Under the pieces are notes generated by a model. That model did no database searches and had not been told where the DNA came from. It was given only the letters and a program-made list of their open reading frames with translations. Made by a program: the position numbers and the translations under genes. From NCBI RefSeq assembly GCF_001653235.2, contig NC_035791.1:310001-374000 (forward strand): a stretch of DNA of 64,000 nucleotides, given 5' to 3'. This DNA comes from Pochonia chlamydosporia 170 (lineage: Eukaryota > Ascomycota > Sordariomycetes > Hypocreales > Clavicipitaceae). Position 1 is the first letter of the stretch. Every line of letters begins with the position of its first letter. Positions 45,426-56,934 of the stretch are shown here, in pieces.

Positions 45426-46205
45426 ATGACCGTCGACGACAACCTCTCCCTCCCGCGCATCCTGTGCCTCCACGGCGGCGGCGTCAACGCTCAAACCTTC
45501 CGACTCCAATGCCGCACCATCTCCGCCCAGCTCGCCCACACATTCCGCCTCGTCTTCATGGATGCGCCGTACCCATCCAACCCGCACAAGGACATCGTGG
45601 CCTTCTTTGGCGACCTCGCCCCCTTTTACCGCTGGCAGCCGTGGAACAGCGAGCAGCCTGAGCTGCCACCCACAGCCGGTGCAGAGGACATCATGAACTC
45701 GTGTCTCGCCGCCATGGACCAGGATCCCGGATCCGGTCCCTGGGCAGGCGTCTTGGGCTTCTCGCAGGGCGCCAAGGTGGCCATCAGTCTGCTGTGGGCG
45801 CAGCAACGGGCAGAGACCGGCTTGGGCAGGGGCCAGGCGAGAACGCAGTTCAAGTTTGGCGTCATCATGGCCGGAAGCGCACCGATTATTCACTTGGATC
45901 TGCGCCTGCCCAAGCCGAGACACATTGCCGACGCTGCCATACTTAGCACCGCCTTTGAAGACTATCCCCGCGGTCCCCAGGGTCACCATGTGTTGCGTAT
46001 TCCGACCTTGCATGTCCACGGGTTGCAGGATGAAGGCCTCGATAGACATAGGCGGTTGCTAGAGTTGTACTGCCAGCCAGATACGACTAGGCTGGTTGAG
46101 TGGGATGCCGGGCATAGATTACCTGTGAAGACGGTTGATGCACAGGTCGTGGTCGATGAGATGCTGGCCCTGGCCAGCGAAACAGGCGCAATCAAGCATT
46201 CATAG
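45426..46205 (+). CDS. FSH1-type serine hydrolase (alpha/beta hydrolase)
   Basis: Single exon, 259 residues. It begins with the family's ILCLHGGGVNAQTFR. The nucleophile elbow is GFSQGA with S113; D202 in HGLQDEGLD and H230 in DAGHRL complete the triad. FMDAPYPSNPHK and FKFGVIMAGS are typical FSH1/LovG segments. Members hydrolyse small esters or thioesters; LovG-type members release polyketides from their synthase, but no polyketide synthase is visible here, so a general metabolic role is more likely. Cytosolic, no signal peptide. GC content and codon use look like the conserved genes around it. Confidence 0.92.
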   Translation: MTVDDNLSLPRILCLHGGGVNAQTFRLQCRTISAQLAHTFRLVFMDAPYPSNPHKDIVAFFGDLAPFYRWQPWNSEQPELPPTAGAEDIMNSCLAAMDQDPGSGPWAGVLGFSQGAKVAISLLWAQQRAETGLGRGQARTQFKFGVIMAGSAPIIHLDLRLPKPRHIADAAILSTAFEDYPRGPQGHHVLRIPTLHVHGLQDEGLDRHRRLLELYCQPDTTRLVEWDAGHRLPVKTVDAQVVVDEMLALASETGAIKHS

Positions 46206-46807
46206 ACAGGCATAGACAGAAATGTGTGCTAGAACACTGATATTTGACATCTCAAGTGTGTAATCTTTAGTCTATTTGCAGATACATGGAGATCGTTGAT
46301 GGACCACGCAAAGTATTTAATATACTACATGCCGCCAGTGATTATCATGCTTTTTGATACAAGCAACTCAAGATGCCACATGTTTCGCAAAGGTTCAAGC
46401 ATCAGGGGGGGCTATGCTCAGTGTGCCCATACCTGAAAAGAACAAACCGCATCTAGCACTACTTAAGTACTCATATTCACGACGGGGGCATTCCATCAGT
46501 GCTACTAGGTTCCCTTTCCACGTACATTCCACACTCTAACCATACTCATTGTGCTCTCCATAATGCAATCAGTCACGCCATGCAATATCTGGCCCCCGTA
46601 TTCGCCAATGCAGAACCAACGATCATAAAGGAATACAAGCCCGCCAAACTCCGAAGCCTCATTCAGATTCAATACAAGGCAAGATTAAATGGCTTGTTGT
46701 GCACACAAAGGGTAGAAATGCTGCCAACGCGGGGGGGGAGAAAAGATATAACAGAAAACAAAATAGGCTTTGTGTCTCGGCTGATCATCTTGCGGAAACA
46801 ACTTGCT
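46206..46807. other. Convergent intergenic region
   Basis: 0.6 kb between the FSH1-type gene and the J-protein gene. No gene seen. Confidence 0.4.
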
Positions 46808-47954
46808 TCATGACCGTCTATATCCCAATGACCTCAACCTTTCACAGTTCGGTTTGGGGTATGCATTCGCCTGATTCATCTTTTCCACATCTTCGTAAAA
46901 CCAGCCCATAGCATCTTCTCTTAGGCGGCGCTGCGCAATATTTTCGTGCTCGCATTTGTTGTCCAGGAAGCGAATGAAGTTGTTTTCCGCCGTATGGTCC
47001 AGCTGCGAAAGTTTTGATTTGGTAAATGATTGGATGTCTTTGGGGTTGACATAGTACTTGACTTTGTGGTTGGGTGTGAAGCGCTCAGCTGTATAAGGCG
47101 GAAGGGGTTCGTCGTAGTTCATTCGGATCGAAGGACTCGAAGAGCCGCCGGTAAATAATGAGGAGATCATGGGCAAGATGAAGAAGATCAATATGGGGAG
47201 CAACGTCATCAAATTTTGCAATCCGCCTTGTTGTTGTTGTTGTTCGGCATCCTGCGCCTCCCGTGGTCGTCGTCTCGGTCTTGCACCGCCAAATTGGTGT
47301 ACTCGGATACCGGGCCCGCCGCCAAAATTAAAGACAAATTGAGGACCTGTGTCGAAGGCTGCTACGTTAGTATAAATTGGTGGTCAAATGTCGGGTCCTG
47401 GGTCGAAGCATCTCACCTCCAAACGGACCACCGCCACCAAAACCGCCGCCTCCGCCAAAGAACCTGGCAAACATCTCTTCCGGGCTCATCTCCTCCTCCC
47501 ACATGCCTCCGCCACCGCGGCCCATTCCTCCTGACGGCTGCCGCGAGGCGAATCCAGAGAATGGATTCTGCGCTTGGGCACTGGCGAACCTATTATCAGG
47601 GTCGGTGCCAAACCTGTCATACTTGTCGCGCTTATCCTTGTCGCTGAGAACACCGAATGCGCGGCTGACCATTTTGAAAGCCTCATCGGCGTGTTCATGG
47701 CCATTCTTATCCGGATGGGTCAGAAGAGACTGTTTACGGTACGCCTTCTTGATGTCTGATTCAGTGCAGGTTTTTTTCACGCTTTCCAGTTCGAGAATGT
47801 CGTAAAAGGCCGTGACGTTGCATTTTCGAATACGCAAAACAGCTGCCTTTTGTTCTTCTGTGTATACTCGTCCCTGGTTTCCTTGCGCATGCTGGCGAGA
47901 GCGAGCCGACGAGTCGCCGCCTGTGCTCGCCCCTGAGGCAGTTGCGCTAGGCAT
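46808..47954 (-). CDS. ER-membrane DnaJ/Hsp40 protein (DNAJB12-like, DUF1977)
   Basis: Exons 47417-47954 and 46808-47346 (70-nt intron) total 359 codons (358 residues). The J domain (about 45-115) has the HPD tripeptide in SLLTHPDKNG. A Gly/Phe-rich linker follows (FFGGGGGFGGGG), then a transmembrane helix (LMTLLPILIFFILPMISSLF) and a C-terminal DUF1977 domain with FTPNHKVKYYV, AENNFIRFLDNKCEHE and GWFYEDVEKMNQA. This order matches the tail-anchored-like ER J-proteins that recruit Hsp70 in ER-associated degradation. The J domain faces the cytosol in that family. Divergent from the uS19m gene. Confidence 0.95.
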
Positions 47955-49008
47955 CGAGCGGAGGGATCAAAGGGTTCGGCCGTTTTTTTTTCGCTGTAGA
48001 AGTCTGTGATTTGTATAGACGTCTCGGCAGTTCGCTGGCGGTTCGCTCGATTAATGTCGGCGCGAAAGTTTTTCGTGATCCGTAGATTGAAGGTGCTGTG
48101 GAATTGGGTGCACCGGAGGGTCAGGGTCCTTGCCAGGTGGGAAGACACGACGGTATCTCTAGAATGTTATAAATCAGGCAAAGATGGAGCCGATCCTTGG
48201 CTGACAGAATATTCGCAGGGTGCTGGAGTGCGGGTGACTGAGGGGCTTTCCGCAGAGATGCAAAGCAAAATAGCAAGATAATAAAAGATGAATTCTGGCT
48301 GCTGACGTTGGGGACGAACGAATCTGTCCACAGTAATGAACTTGGCAGTTGAGCCCTCAGTTGTTCTGGAACCACCACGCCGGTCCGACACTGAACTCGA
48401 CAGCTTGCAACTCGGCTGGTCTGTAAGTCCGCAATGCCCACTTGACATTGTGTCCATCAAAGTACCCGGTTAGACCGAGGACTCAGGCTACCCTATACAA
48501 GAACAAGGAATCCCGGATATCTGCATTGTTCGGCGGCTTTAAGATTAGTTGTTCAATATTGGACCTAAATGCTTCATAACATGCCGTACGCGGTCTTCTA
48601 AAGGGTTTTATTTACCAAAAAAAAAAGAGAGGTATTTGAACAGCCCTGCCACAAGTTCAGCGACCACCGCATGCTCTTGATCGAAGCCAAGCCCATGCAT
48701 GTCCACACCCAAGTCATCTCATACAGATTAGATGTGCCGCAGCAGAAGAAATGGTCGATCTGAAACTGAAGGTCAAGATAACTTTACTAAACGCTTTCAT
48801 ATCTATACAACCACCCAGGTTTCACAGCCTTCAGTGTTCCTCTAGATACTGTGCATACTACGACAAACAAATACGTATCATGCGCATCCGCAACTGTTCT
48901 ATGGCGCGGATCACGTGACCCCAAGTTTGCGACTTTCTTGGCCCTGGCTCCATGAAACGCCAGGACGGAGTTCATTCTGGTACAGCCCAACTACTTTCCA
49001 TAACCAAA
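47955..49008. other. Divergent promoter region of the J-protein and uS19m genes
   Basis: 1.05 kb, no supported gene. Contains an A run near 48617-48626. Confidence 0.4.
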
Positions 49009-49496
49009 ATGCAAGCAACTCGGGCGCTATTGAAGCGCTCAGTGTGGAAAGGTACGTCGTCTACACCGCAGATCTCTATACTCCAAACTCAAATCGCTAA
49101 CCACAACTGCGCAGGGCCACACCTCGTCCCGTATGATCTCAACCTTGAATGACTCCCGCTGAGCGAAGCCAGTTCCTAACCCCGTTTGCTGCTACAGGCT
49201 ACCGATTGTATTCCCCAAGAAGCAAGGCGACAAAGTGCCCCCCGTTCGTACACAAGCTCGCTCGGCGACGATTCTACCCAACTTTGTTGGGCTGAAGTTC
49301 GAGATACACAATGGCAAGGACTACCACCAGGTGACGATAACGGAGGACATGGTTGGGCATAAGCTGGGAGAGTTTTCGCCGTAAGTTTGGACCTCCTCGC
49401 ATACCTAGGTATCCTTCAAGACTGGGACAGGATGAGGTGTAACTGACAATTGGTTCGAACAGGACTCGGAAACCGAACATCTGGGATAGAAAGTAA
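49009..49496 (+). CDS. RSM19: Mitochondrial small-subunit ribosomal protein uS19m (Rsm19)
   Basis: Four small exons: 49009-49051, 49115-49130 (16-nt micro-exon), 49198-49380 and 49463-49496, giving 92 codons (91 residues), the same size as yeast Rsm19. The joined product begins [20 protein letters not shown] and contains the uS19 signature [20 protein letters not shown], then [15 protein letters not shown]. It binds 15S rRNA in the head of the mitochondrial 37S subunit. The basic N-terminus would serve for import. Because of the micro-exon, no single reading frame longer than about 60 codons covers the gene. Confidence 0.95.
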
Positions 49497-49870
49497 AGCA
49501 CAGTATTGAATCGTTACCCTGGCTAGGGCTCGGACTCACATTTACTGCATCTTGTACCAAATTACATGTAACAACATAGACGAAATAATGGCGAAACAAA
49601 AACATAAAAGGGACAGCTGAATTCAATCGGAATCTTTTTGTTAATTCTTCTTCCATATTGAGAAGCCATGCAATACAATTCTGGTATATCCTTGCTTCGT
49701 TATTGCAAGCAATCAAACAAATCAAAACGCCGCGAGCAAGCGCTCATCATCTAACCCTAAACGCCATGTACCAATCCCAAAACCAAAACCGTGAGCGACG
49801 AACGATGCCGTTCTGCCAAAGCAAGCGTCCGTGAACAGTGATGTGCAAAGTCCCCCTACACAAACGCAAC

Positions 49871-50544
49871 CTAGCGATAGAACTCGCTGCGTTTGACGTT
49901 GACGCCGTACTCCCCAACCGCCATGCCCAGATCTTCCATGGTCAAAACGGTTCGGTTTTGGCTGCCGCCTTGGCCGCCGCCGCCGTATCCAGGCCGCTGA
50001 ATACCCAGAGGCGCGCCCTTCCCTTGATCCTTGTTACCTGGTTGGCCTGCCTGTTGTCCGGGGATCGGGAAGCCCGCAGCGGCGCCTAGCGTGCCCATGG
50101 GGTTATTGGTGTTGCTTGACGCGCGGATGCGACTATACTGGTACGCGTCGGCGGCGATATCAGCAATGAACTTCTGGGTTGCAAGAGCCAGGAGTCGAGC
50201 GAGACGAGGGTCGGTTTGCGGCGGAGGAGGCAAGCCAGCCTTTGTCATGTAGTAGCTTGTCACGGCGTCGGGGATCTAGTATGCGAGATTAGTCGCGGTC
50301 ATTTACTCTGGGCGCGTTACACCCAAATCTCCGAAGTGTCAAGGCTTACAATGGGCGCATAGTCGTCGATTTTGTTCAGAAACTCCCGCAATGAGGTGTC
50401 CTTTCGAGTTGGCAGTTTGGGCTCTTGCCCAACTGAGAGTTCAGGAGGGGGAGGGTTTGGTCCGTCGGGAATTTCGCGAGGTTCTAGTTGACCATTTTGT
50501 GTGACTGGCTGCGAGTCCGTAGCCTCTGGCGCGTCACTTGCCAT
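49871..50544 (-). CDS. TAF10: TFIID/SAGA subunit TAF10
   Basis: Exons 50350-50544 and 49871-50275 (74-nt intron) total 200 codons (199 residues). An acidic, Pro-rich N-terminus leads to the TAF10 histone-fold region: [48 protein letters not shown] and [11 protein letters not shown] Gly/Gln-rich insertion follows, then the conserved end [22 protein letters not shown]10 pairs with TAF3/TAF8 in TFIID and SPT7 in SAGA in the nucleus. The Gly/Gln insertion between the helices is common in filamentous fungi. Confidence 0.95.
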
Positions 50545-51415
50545 GTTCGATTATGCCTCAAGTGTTGTTGGACTTTTGCCGGTGATAATTTGATGGATGA
50601 GGTTGTGAGGTGAAGCAACTGGTTGCGACGTGTGATGCAATAGGTCACGTGACCGCCGTGGCTTGCTGACTGATGTGCTGTGGGCTCAGGAAGAGGGAAG
50701 ATGGAAACTGGCGTGAACTTCTCCGTACTCCGTATGACTGTGAGGTCGGGACAACTACTCTCTGTGTATTCAGTAGACAGCAATGCTTTCCAGCGTTGTG
50801 ATGGCACCTCGTTTCCCCCCTTTCTTCACTTGTTTCTTTTTACTTTTGGACATGGGGGAGGTGGCACGTCGCAGCGCAGCCTTTCAACCCAGTCATCTGG
50901 CCCTGCACTCATGAAATTTACACCCGAATGACACAACAAGGCAGTTTTCTCGCATCATTGCTTTGCTTAACTACAGGACCGACTATCTTGACAATACCAT
51001 GAAAGCGGGTTGCTAGTATCCGTTCAAAAGCTACGGTCGCATTCCCTCTTGAATATCCCCCCAAAAGCATACAGTACATGACCTTCCTCTATTATCGTAG
51101 CATCACGCCATGGCCAGCACTTGACTCATGGCTATGAAGATGCCTAACCTTGTGACCACTAAATTTCAGTATTTCGCCTTCAACGCCACCATGCCAGCCA
51201 TTGAATGGCAATATTGTGCTTTTAAATGTAATTCGCATACCCCGACAATATACATGTCAACAAAGCGCAACGCCCTTTTGGTGCCTGCCGTGCAGTAGAC
51301 TGCACACCCCATAATTTTCTGCAGTTGACTCTGAAAACATGGTTCGCGAAAGGTCTAGATGTCTCGTACATTGTTGTCCCTCGGCGGGCGCAGGGTTGTA
51401 TCGCGGGCAAGGGGC
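50545..51415. other. Intergenic region
   Basis: 0.87 kb, no supported gene. CTCCGTACTCCGTAT at 50721-50735 is a tandem form of the recurring motif, about 180 nt upstream of TAF10. Confidence 0.4.
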
Positions 51416-52346
51416 TTAGACTGGGAGCTTGAATTTCTTGCCCTTCAGAACCTTGGTGTAATATACGTAGAAGAAGTCGCTGTACAAGACGGTCTGGATG
51501 ATACCGGCAATAATGGCAATCCAATCAGTCTTATAGTGGGTGTCCATAAAGTATCGGTAGATCCAGTTGGGGATGTACAGAGCTCGGTAGCTGCCCAGGG
51601 CAAACAGATAGTGGGTTGTGATAGTTTCAGCTTCGCCAGTTCGCTGAAGCATGAAGAGCTGTGGTAGGATGGCGACGGACTCCAGCCAAATGGAAAAGGC
51701 CCACATGATTTCGGAGAAGGTGTACTTGTACGGGAACAGAATTGCCAGAACGGCCGCACCTGCAAGGAGATACTGAACTCGGAAGGTGTCGACGTTGGGG
51801 TCGTTGGTGGGCTTGTACGCGTTGGTCATGAGGTAGATGATGTATCCCTGTGACCCAATGAACATGATCTTGAATACCAAGTTGTACAAGCTCTCGGTCG
51901 CAAATATGTCTAGCAGAGACGTATGTTAGCATTAGTCTGATTCCGAGGGAGGATTTAGGAACCAATGCCTACCGAGGTATCGCGTTACGTAGACGAAAAG
52001 GTAAAGGGCCTGTGATTTGAAGGAAATGCCGGAGCAGCTCTGCTAGACGTTAGCGATAGCCCCAACCCGGTGCGTTTGGTGTAGCTGGATTGGATCTTGT
52101 CGCGTCATGCCATGTCGAAGGGGGAGGGGGGCGGAGGTGTCAGGCGTACGTTAAGCTGGACCATCTTGTGCAACAAGATCAGGATACTCGCCAAATGCGA
52201 GAAATCCGCTGCGGAAAAAAAGAAAGAGAGAGTTAGCGCCCGACTATTTCTCCTGTACTCTGCTGCGCATCGGGATGCGCAACGGACGGATACATGATGA
52301 GGTGGCGCGACGACTTACCAGCAACGCGGAAGATGTTGAGGGTCAT
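51416..52346 (-). CDS. ERD2: ER lumen protein-retaining receptor (K/HDEL receptor) ERD2
   Basis: Exons on the minus strand: 52319-52346 (28 nt), 52150-52208, 51973-52039 and 51416-51909, totalling 216 codons (215 residues). The sequence starts [20 protein letters not shown] and has seven hydrophobic helices. Family landmarks include [36 protein letters not shown] and [14 protein letters not shown]. It cycles between Golgi and ER and returns HDEL-bearing luminal proteins. It ends in KGKKFKLPV, whose Lys-rich tail fits COPI retrieval. Introns are 63-110 nt. Confidence 0.96.
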
Positions 52347-54215
52347 TTTGAAAGCGCTGCGACTTCGAACAGGTAGCGCGCTCGATGACTGGGTGCTGGG
52401 AGGCGAGAAAATAGAACTTTTTATGTCCTACTGGACAGAAAACATCCGGAGGGCTTTGCCGTGGCGATGGCGCGTTGTCAATGGAAGGGGGTTCAGTTGT
52501 TATACTGAGAAGTCAAGTCTGAAAAGAGGGAGCTTCATCAGATATATGTCTGGCCTGTGAACGAAAAAGGACACGACAGCGGTAGTGGACCAAGGCACTC
52601 CCGAGCCGCAAATGGGGACATGGACATGGACCGCTGTGGAGGTCTGGTTTGACTGCTCACATCAGTTTGGTCAATGTTGACTGGCTAGAATTGGGATTAG
52701 TGAGCTCATGGACCCACTTGCCCTTGATGTTGACAGCACGGTTCAAGCTCCCTCTCCAGCCCTGGGTACCTGGATACATGGCTGGCTTGTGCATATTCCC
52801 CCTTTGTGCACAAAGTCTTTAGCTTTTGCCAAATCTTCGGGAGAAAATAACATGAATATTCATGGGATATATCAAGAGCTAAGAGAATAAAGAGCTTGGA
52901 AAGGATGTAGTGGGAAAACACCGTCATAGACCTCCAGGCACGGATAAAGCACCAGTTGACATGTATGGACCAAGGCCAGGGCTGAGTTCGTCAGTGTCTG
53001 GCAGTTCAAGGAGCCTTCGATGCTCAACATTGAACCGTTGTGAACGCGACACCTCAGCCGTTGCTGGCATGCATGGCATACTTGTTGCAGACGCCGAAAA
53101 GTATGCGATCGACAGCACATGTCCAGTTCCCCAGACAATTGGAACTCGACATTTTGGTGCCTCTGATTGAGATATGGCACTTACAGTTGAGCCTGGAGTA
53201 TTGCAGACCGTTCGCGCCAGGCACCAGACTGAACAATAAAGTGATGGCCAGCATGGTCCTGCACCAGGTCTCTGGGTCATCAATTGATAATACTTGACAT
53301 GTTGGCTCAAGATGCAGTGCCTGTCCCTTGGCAGACTGGCACAAACTCAATTGGGGTTAGCGCCAAATTTCCAACCGGCATTCAACCAGCACAGACATTT
53401 GTTCAATCCGTCTGATGCCTGGCCCTCCTCTCAGCATCTTCAGCTCTGTGCCAACTGCAGTCAAGTTACGGAGTGATTACATTCCCGATTGCTGACAATT
53501 GACAACTTCTTTCTAAAGCTTGCCCTTGTAACAACAGAGCTATTTTTTCTTTTCTTTTTTTTCAATTGTAGATTAAAAAAAAAAAGTCACCGTACTGCAA
53601 CGACAGAAACTCGTAGGTTTCTGAAAGTCACTCGTCATCAATGTCATTACATAAGATACAGGCACTGAAATGCTACCAATTTTTTTTGGCCTCGGAACCT
53701 TACTTAAGCCACACCACTTTTCGGGTCATGCGCCTCGCTTTGCGAGCAATCGAGCAATGTCGGACTGTGGCGCAGCTGCCACAAGTCTTGGCGCTATCCA
53801 TTCTGGCCATGACTGGACGGACTTTACAGGCAACTCTCTGTGACGTTATTACAAATGGGGCCGTCGCGGCACCGAACTTGCCCGAAGAGCTTCGATTCTG
53901 CGACTCTCCATGTCTCTCTCCACGCTTCGCGATCAATTGATGTGCTACTGCAAAGCCACCCATTTCGTATAAATATTCATTCTCTTCCCCCCTGTAGCCA
54001 TTTGTGTCGGTCCATATAAAACGTCGTGTATATACCCCGGACTAAACCATAGGATCCTCACTGGAAATAAGGAACATCAACTCTAACATCGTATTTGTCA
54101 TCAAATATTACACCACCCATCAAACACTTGACCAGATCTCAAAACTGCCTGGTTGGACCGAGCGTCTCAACACACTCACCATACTCAAGGTGCTTCTCGC
54201 CTCCTATCGAACACC
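52347..54215. other. 1.9-kb intergenic region
   Basis: No supported gene. A 99-codon frame at 53641-53940 has an opposite-strand frame of similar length and no domain. Contains T-rich and A-rich runs at about 53543-53586. Confidence 0.4.
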
Positions 54216-55298
54216 ATGGCCGAACCGCAAGAGACTGCTACCTCGGGGTCTGAATCCGGCTGGGTTAACATCACCGTCTCACATCGCAAGCACAACTACA
54301 CGTTCGAGCTAGCAGACGATGCCACCATCACCGAGTTGTTCGACGAGATTGCTGCAACGCTCGATATTCCCGTCGCCAACCAAAAGATTCTTGTACCCAA
54401 GGGTCCTCTACTCAAATCACCTTTCAAGGAACCCGATATGCCACTCACTGGACTCCAGGGCAAGACGCTGACTCTCTTGGGCTGCGGCGCCGCAGAGGTG
54501 CAAGCCGTCCAGAGCATGTCGGAAAAACTTGCGCAAAGGAATGCTGCACGCATGGCGCAAAAGGCCAAGATGAAGCACGCGCAGCGGCGAAACCATCACC
54601 ACAAGCCAAGCGAAGACACAAGATACACGTTTCTGCAAGTCAAACCCCTCCAGGGCCTGCCACACCCTGAGACCAGCCAAAAGCTCTTGATGCGACTCAA
54701 GGAGGACCCTGGCATCAAATGGGCCATGAAGAAGCACAAGTTCACTGTTTCCCTGCTCACCGAAATGGAACCCTTATCGCACACCGAAACAACCCACGAG
54801 GGAACGTCGAGGATACTCGGCCTCAACCGCAACCAGGGCGAGGTGATTGAGCTCCGTCTCCGAACGGACGCCCACGACGGGTACCGTGACTACAAGACCA
54901 TCCGCAAGACCTTGTGCCATGAGCTCGCGCACAACGTCCACGGCCCACATGATCGACAATTCTGGGATCTGTGCCACCAGATTGAGCGGGAAGTCGACGC
55001 TGCGGACTGGAAGTCTGGCGGCCACACGATTGGCGAGACGTCCAGGTATACCATCTCAGGACAGGCTGAAGCGGAGGAAGATGAGCACGAGGACGACGGC
55101 GGATGGACGGGTGGCGAATTCGTGCTAGGCGGAGTGAGAGATGTCGGCACGGGCTTGAGTCGTCGTGAGATCCTGGCACAGGCTGCGCTCGAGAGGCAGA
55201 GAAAAGAGGACGGGGCCGAACGCAAGGCATGCGACGCGGCGGAAAAGGGTTGGCGGCCGTGTCAGAGGTCGCAGCAACCGAGTGACAAGAGGGAGTAA
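54216..55298 (+). CDS. Ubiquitin-like plus WLM metalloprotease-like protein (Wss1 family)
   Basis: The frame opens at 54153, but the ATG at 54216 (ACACCATGGCC) has the better start context and gives 360 residues. Residues about 15-95 are a ubiquitin-like domain (VNITVSHRKHNYTFELADDA, LTGLQGKTLTLLG). Residues about 120-270 are the WLM domain with the zinc site H235-E236-x-x-H239 and the nearby H245 in CHELAHNVHGPHD, then RQFWDLC. The C-terminus is acidic and then basic. Wss1/SPRTN-like enzymes cleave DNA-protein crosslinks and SUMO-linked proteins; the Ubl-WLM arrangement is a known sub-branch. Single exon. Confidence 0.9.
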   Translation: MAEPQETATSGSESGWVNITVSHRKHNYTFELADDATITELFDEIAATLDIPVANQKILVPKGPLLKSPFKEPDMPLTGLQGKTLTLLGCGAAEVQAVQSMSEKLAQRNAARMAQKAKMKHAQRRNHHHKPSEDTRYTFLQVKPLQGLPHPETSQKLLMRLKEDPGIKWAMKKHKFTVSLLTEMEPLSHTETTHEGTSRILGLNRNQGEVIELRLRTDAHDGYRDYKTIRKTLCHELAHNVHGPHDRQFWDLCHQIEREVDAADWKSGGHTIGETSRYTISGQAEAEEDEHEDDGGWTGGEFVLGGVRDVGTGLSRREILAQAALERQRKEDGAERKACDAAEKGWRPCQRSQQPSDKRE

Positions 55299-55625
55299 CT
55301 GCATCATGTTGGCCTTTTCCATGTCCGTTCACTTTCTGGACGTCTGCATTTTGGTTGTTTTGAGAGCGGTGCATTTAGCGAAACCTTTTCTCTTTGTTTG
55401 TCATTGGCATGGAGTTATTAATGGAAGATGGGTTAATTTAGGCTAGCACGAGGAAATGTATTTGTCAATCCGTGTGCATCAAGTAGTTTTGGAGGCATCA
55501 TTAGCATCGAGTTCAGCGTCCTACAATCTTATGGTACATGAAATGTGACACAGCACAATAACTAGGTACAGCCAAATCCCTTCATCGCATGCCCTTTCTC
55601 ATCTGACCTTTTGCACGCAACAAGC
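55299..55625. other. Convergent intergenic region
   Basis: 0.33 kb; both 3' ends, no gene. Confidence 0.4.
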
Positions 55626-56934
55626 CTAATAGGGTAACGGGTCCAAGTCCAATCCATCTACACTAAAGTGAAACGAATCATTTCTGGAATAATGGCCAGC
55701 TGTATCAAGGTCCAATCTTCCCCTGATGCACTCCCGTAGATCGATATCCGCGAAAATGATGCCCTCGTCATCTTCCCACTGCGGTCCTGCAAGAACATCG
55801 CCATATGGAGATACAACCGAAGACCCGCCACGGGAGACCCAGCCGTCAGCTTTCGGGAAATGCTGCCTGTTCTGAGCTTTTGAATTGGCGCCATTTTGAT
55901 CCACGCCGTTTTCTTCATCGCAGCATAGCACAATCTCATTGCCGTCATCGTCAAACACTGATTTTCTGCGTCTGTGGCGAGTTGGGCTTGCCGACGGCAG
56001 AGCAATCTCGAAGCCTTCATCTGTGAAAGTAGAGTTGCGTCTAGCTCTGCTCCTGGTAGGACTAACTCGTGACGATCCAGCCCCTGCGCTGGCGTCTTTT
56101 CTTACGGCCATGTTGCTGCTCACCACGAAGCAGCGCCCTTCAACTCCGATTGTACGCATGAGGCTCAACCATGCATCACGGCCGTCTGCGGTAGGAGCGA
56201 GATACAAGTTGATATTTTGCTCGTACAAGGCTTGCCGGACGAACGGCATGTAGTTTTCCCAGCAGATGGCAGCGGCCAGGTTGACTCGTTGGCCACGTAT
56301 GATGGTCGATACGGCCTTCAGCGTCGCGGGGGATCCTTGAGCCCAGCAAAGACGCTCTGTACCGGTCTGGCTTATGTTAGCAAGGTTTGCTCTGGGAATA
56401 ATGTAGAGTCGCCGTTCCAGGCACTTTGAGAAATAAATCAAGAGAATCGCTCACCGGCATAACTTTGCGTCGCTTTCCGATCACACCGGCCTTGGGACAC
56501 ACATACACGACGGCGCAATATAAGCTGCCGCCCGTCTTCTCAATGAGCCCGGTAACAAGAAAAACGCCGGTATCGCTGGCAATCTTTTCCAGCTCCTCCC
56601 TTGTGCCGTCTCCCCTCACTGCTTCATCATTGTCACCAAGTTCCTTCTTCACCCACTTCGACCCAGCACCAGCACCACCGCCGACTGTGTCCCCCAAATC
56701 GACAGCCTGGTCAAAGTACTTGGCAAACTCCTCCCTGCCCTCAAATGGCCTATCACCGATGACGGCACCGAAGGCGGTTCCGCGAGGATATCCGCCGATA
56801 TAAGCCTCGGGAAGCAGCAGGATATCAATGGAGTGAGAAGCAGCTCGACGGGCTAGGTCGGACAGGTCACGGAGAGTAGCGGCCTTGGTGGGGCCGGTCG
56901 CCGGTGATGCGGTTCCAACGCGGATTGTGGGCAT
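55626..56934 (-). CDS. Nitrilase (carbon-nitrogen hydrolase family), with duplicated basic insert
   Basis: Exons 56455-56934 and 55626-56366 (88-nt intron) total 407 codons (406 residues). The catalytic triad is complete: E43 in LPEAYIGG, K157 in KRRKVMP and C195 in AAICWENYM. This cysteine context is that of true nitrilases and related cyanide-degrading enzymes. It converts an organic nitrile to acid and ammonia; the natural substrate is unknown. Residues about 249-334 form an insert between the catalytic core and the last strand. It contains two related units (SPTRSRARRNSTFTDEGFE and SPTRHRRRKSVFDDDGNE), each with an R-R-x-S kinase-type site. The family assembles into spirals, so the insert may be surface-exposed. 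Confidence 0.93.

Noticed and set aside
45426..46205. FSH1-type hydrolase as a polyketide-releasing LovG homologue
   Set aside because: No polyketide synthase or other cluster gene lies nearby; a general hydrolase role is more likely.
53641..53940. 99-codon plus-strand frame
   Set aside because: An opposite-strand frame of similar length exists, there is no recognisable domain, and it is isolated in intergenic sequence.
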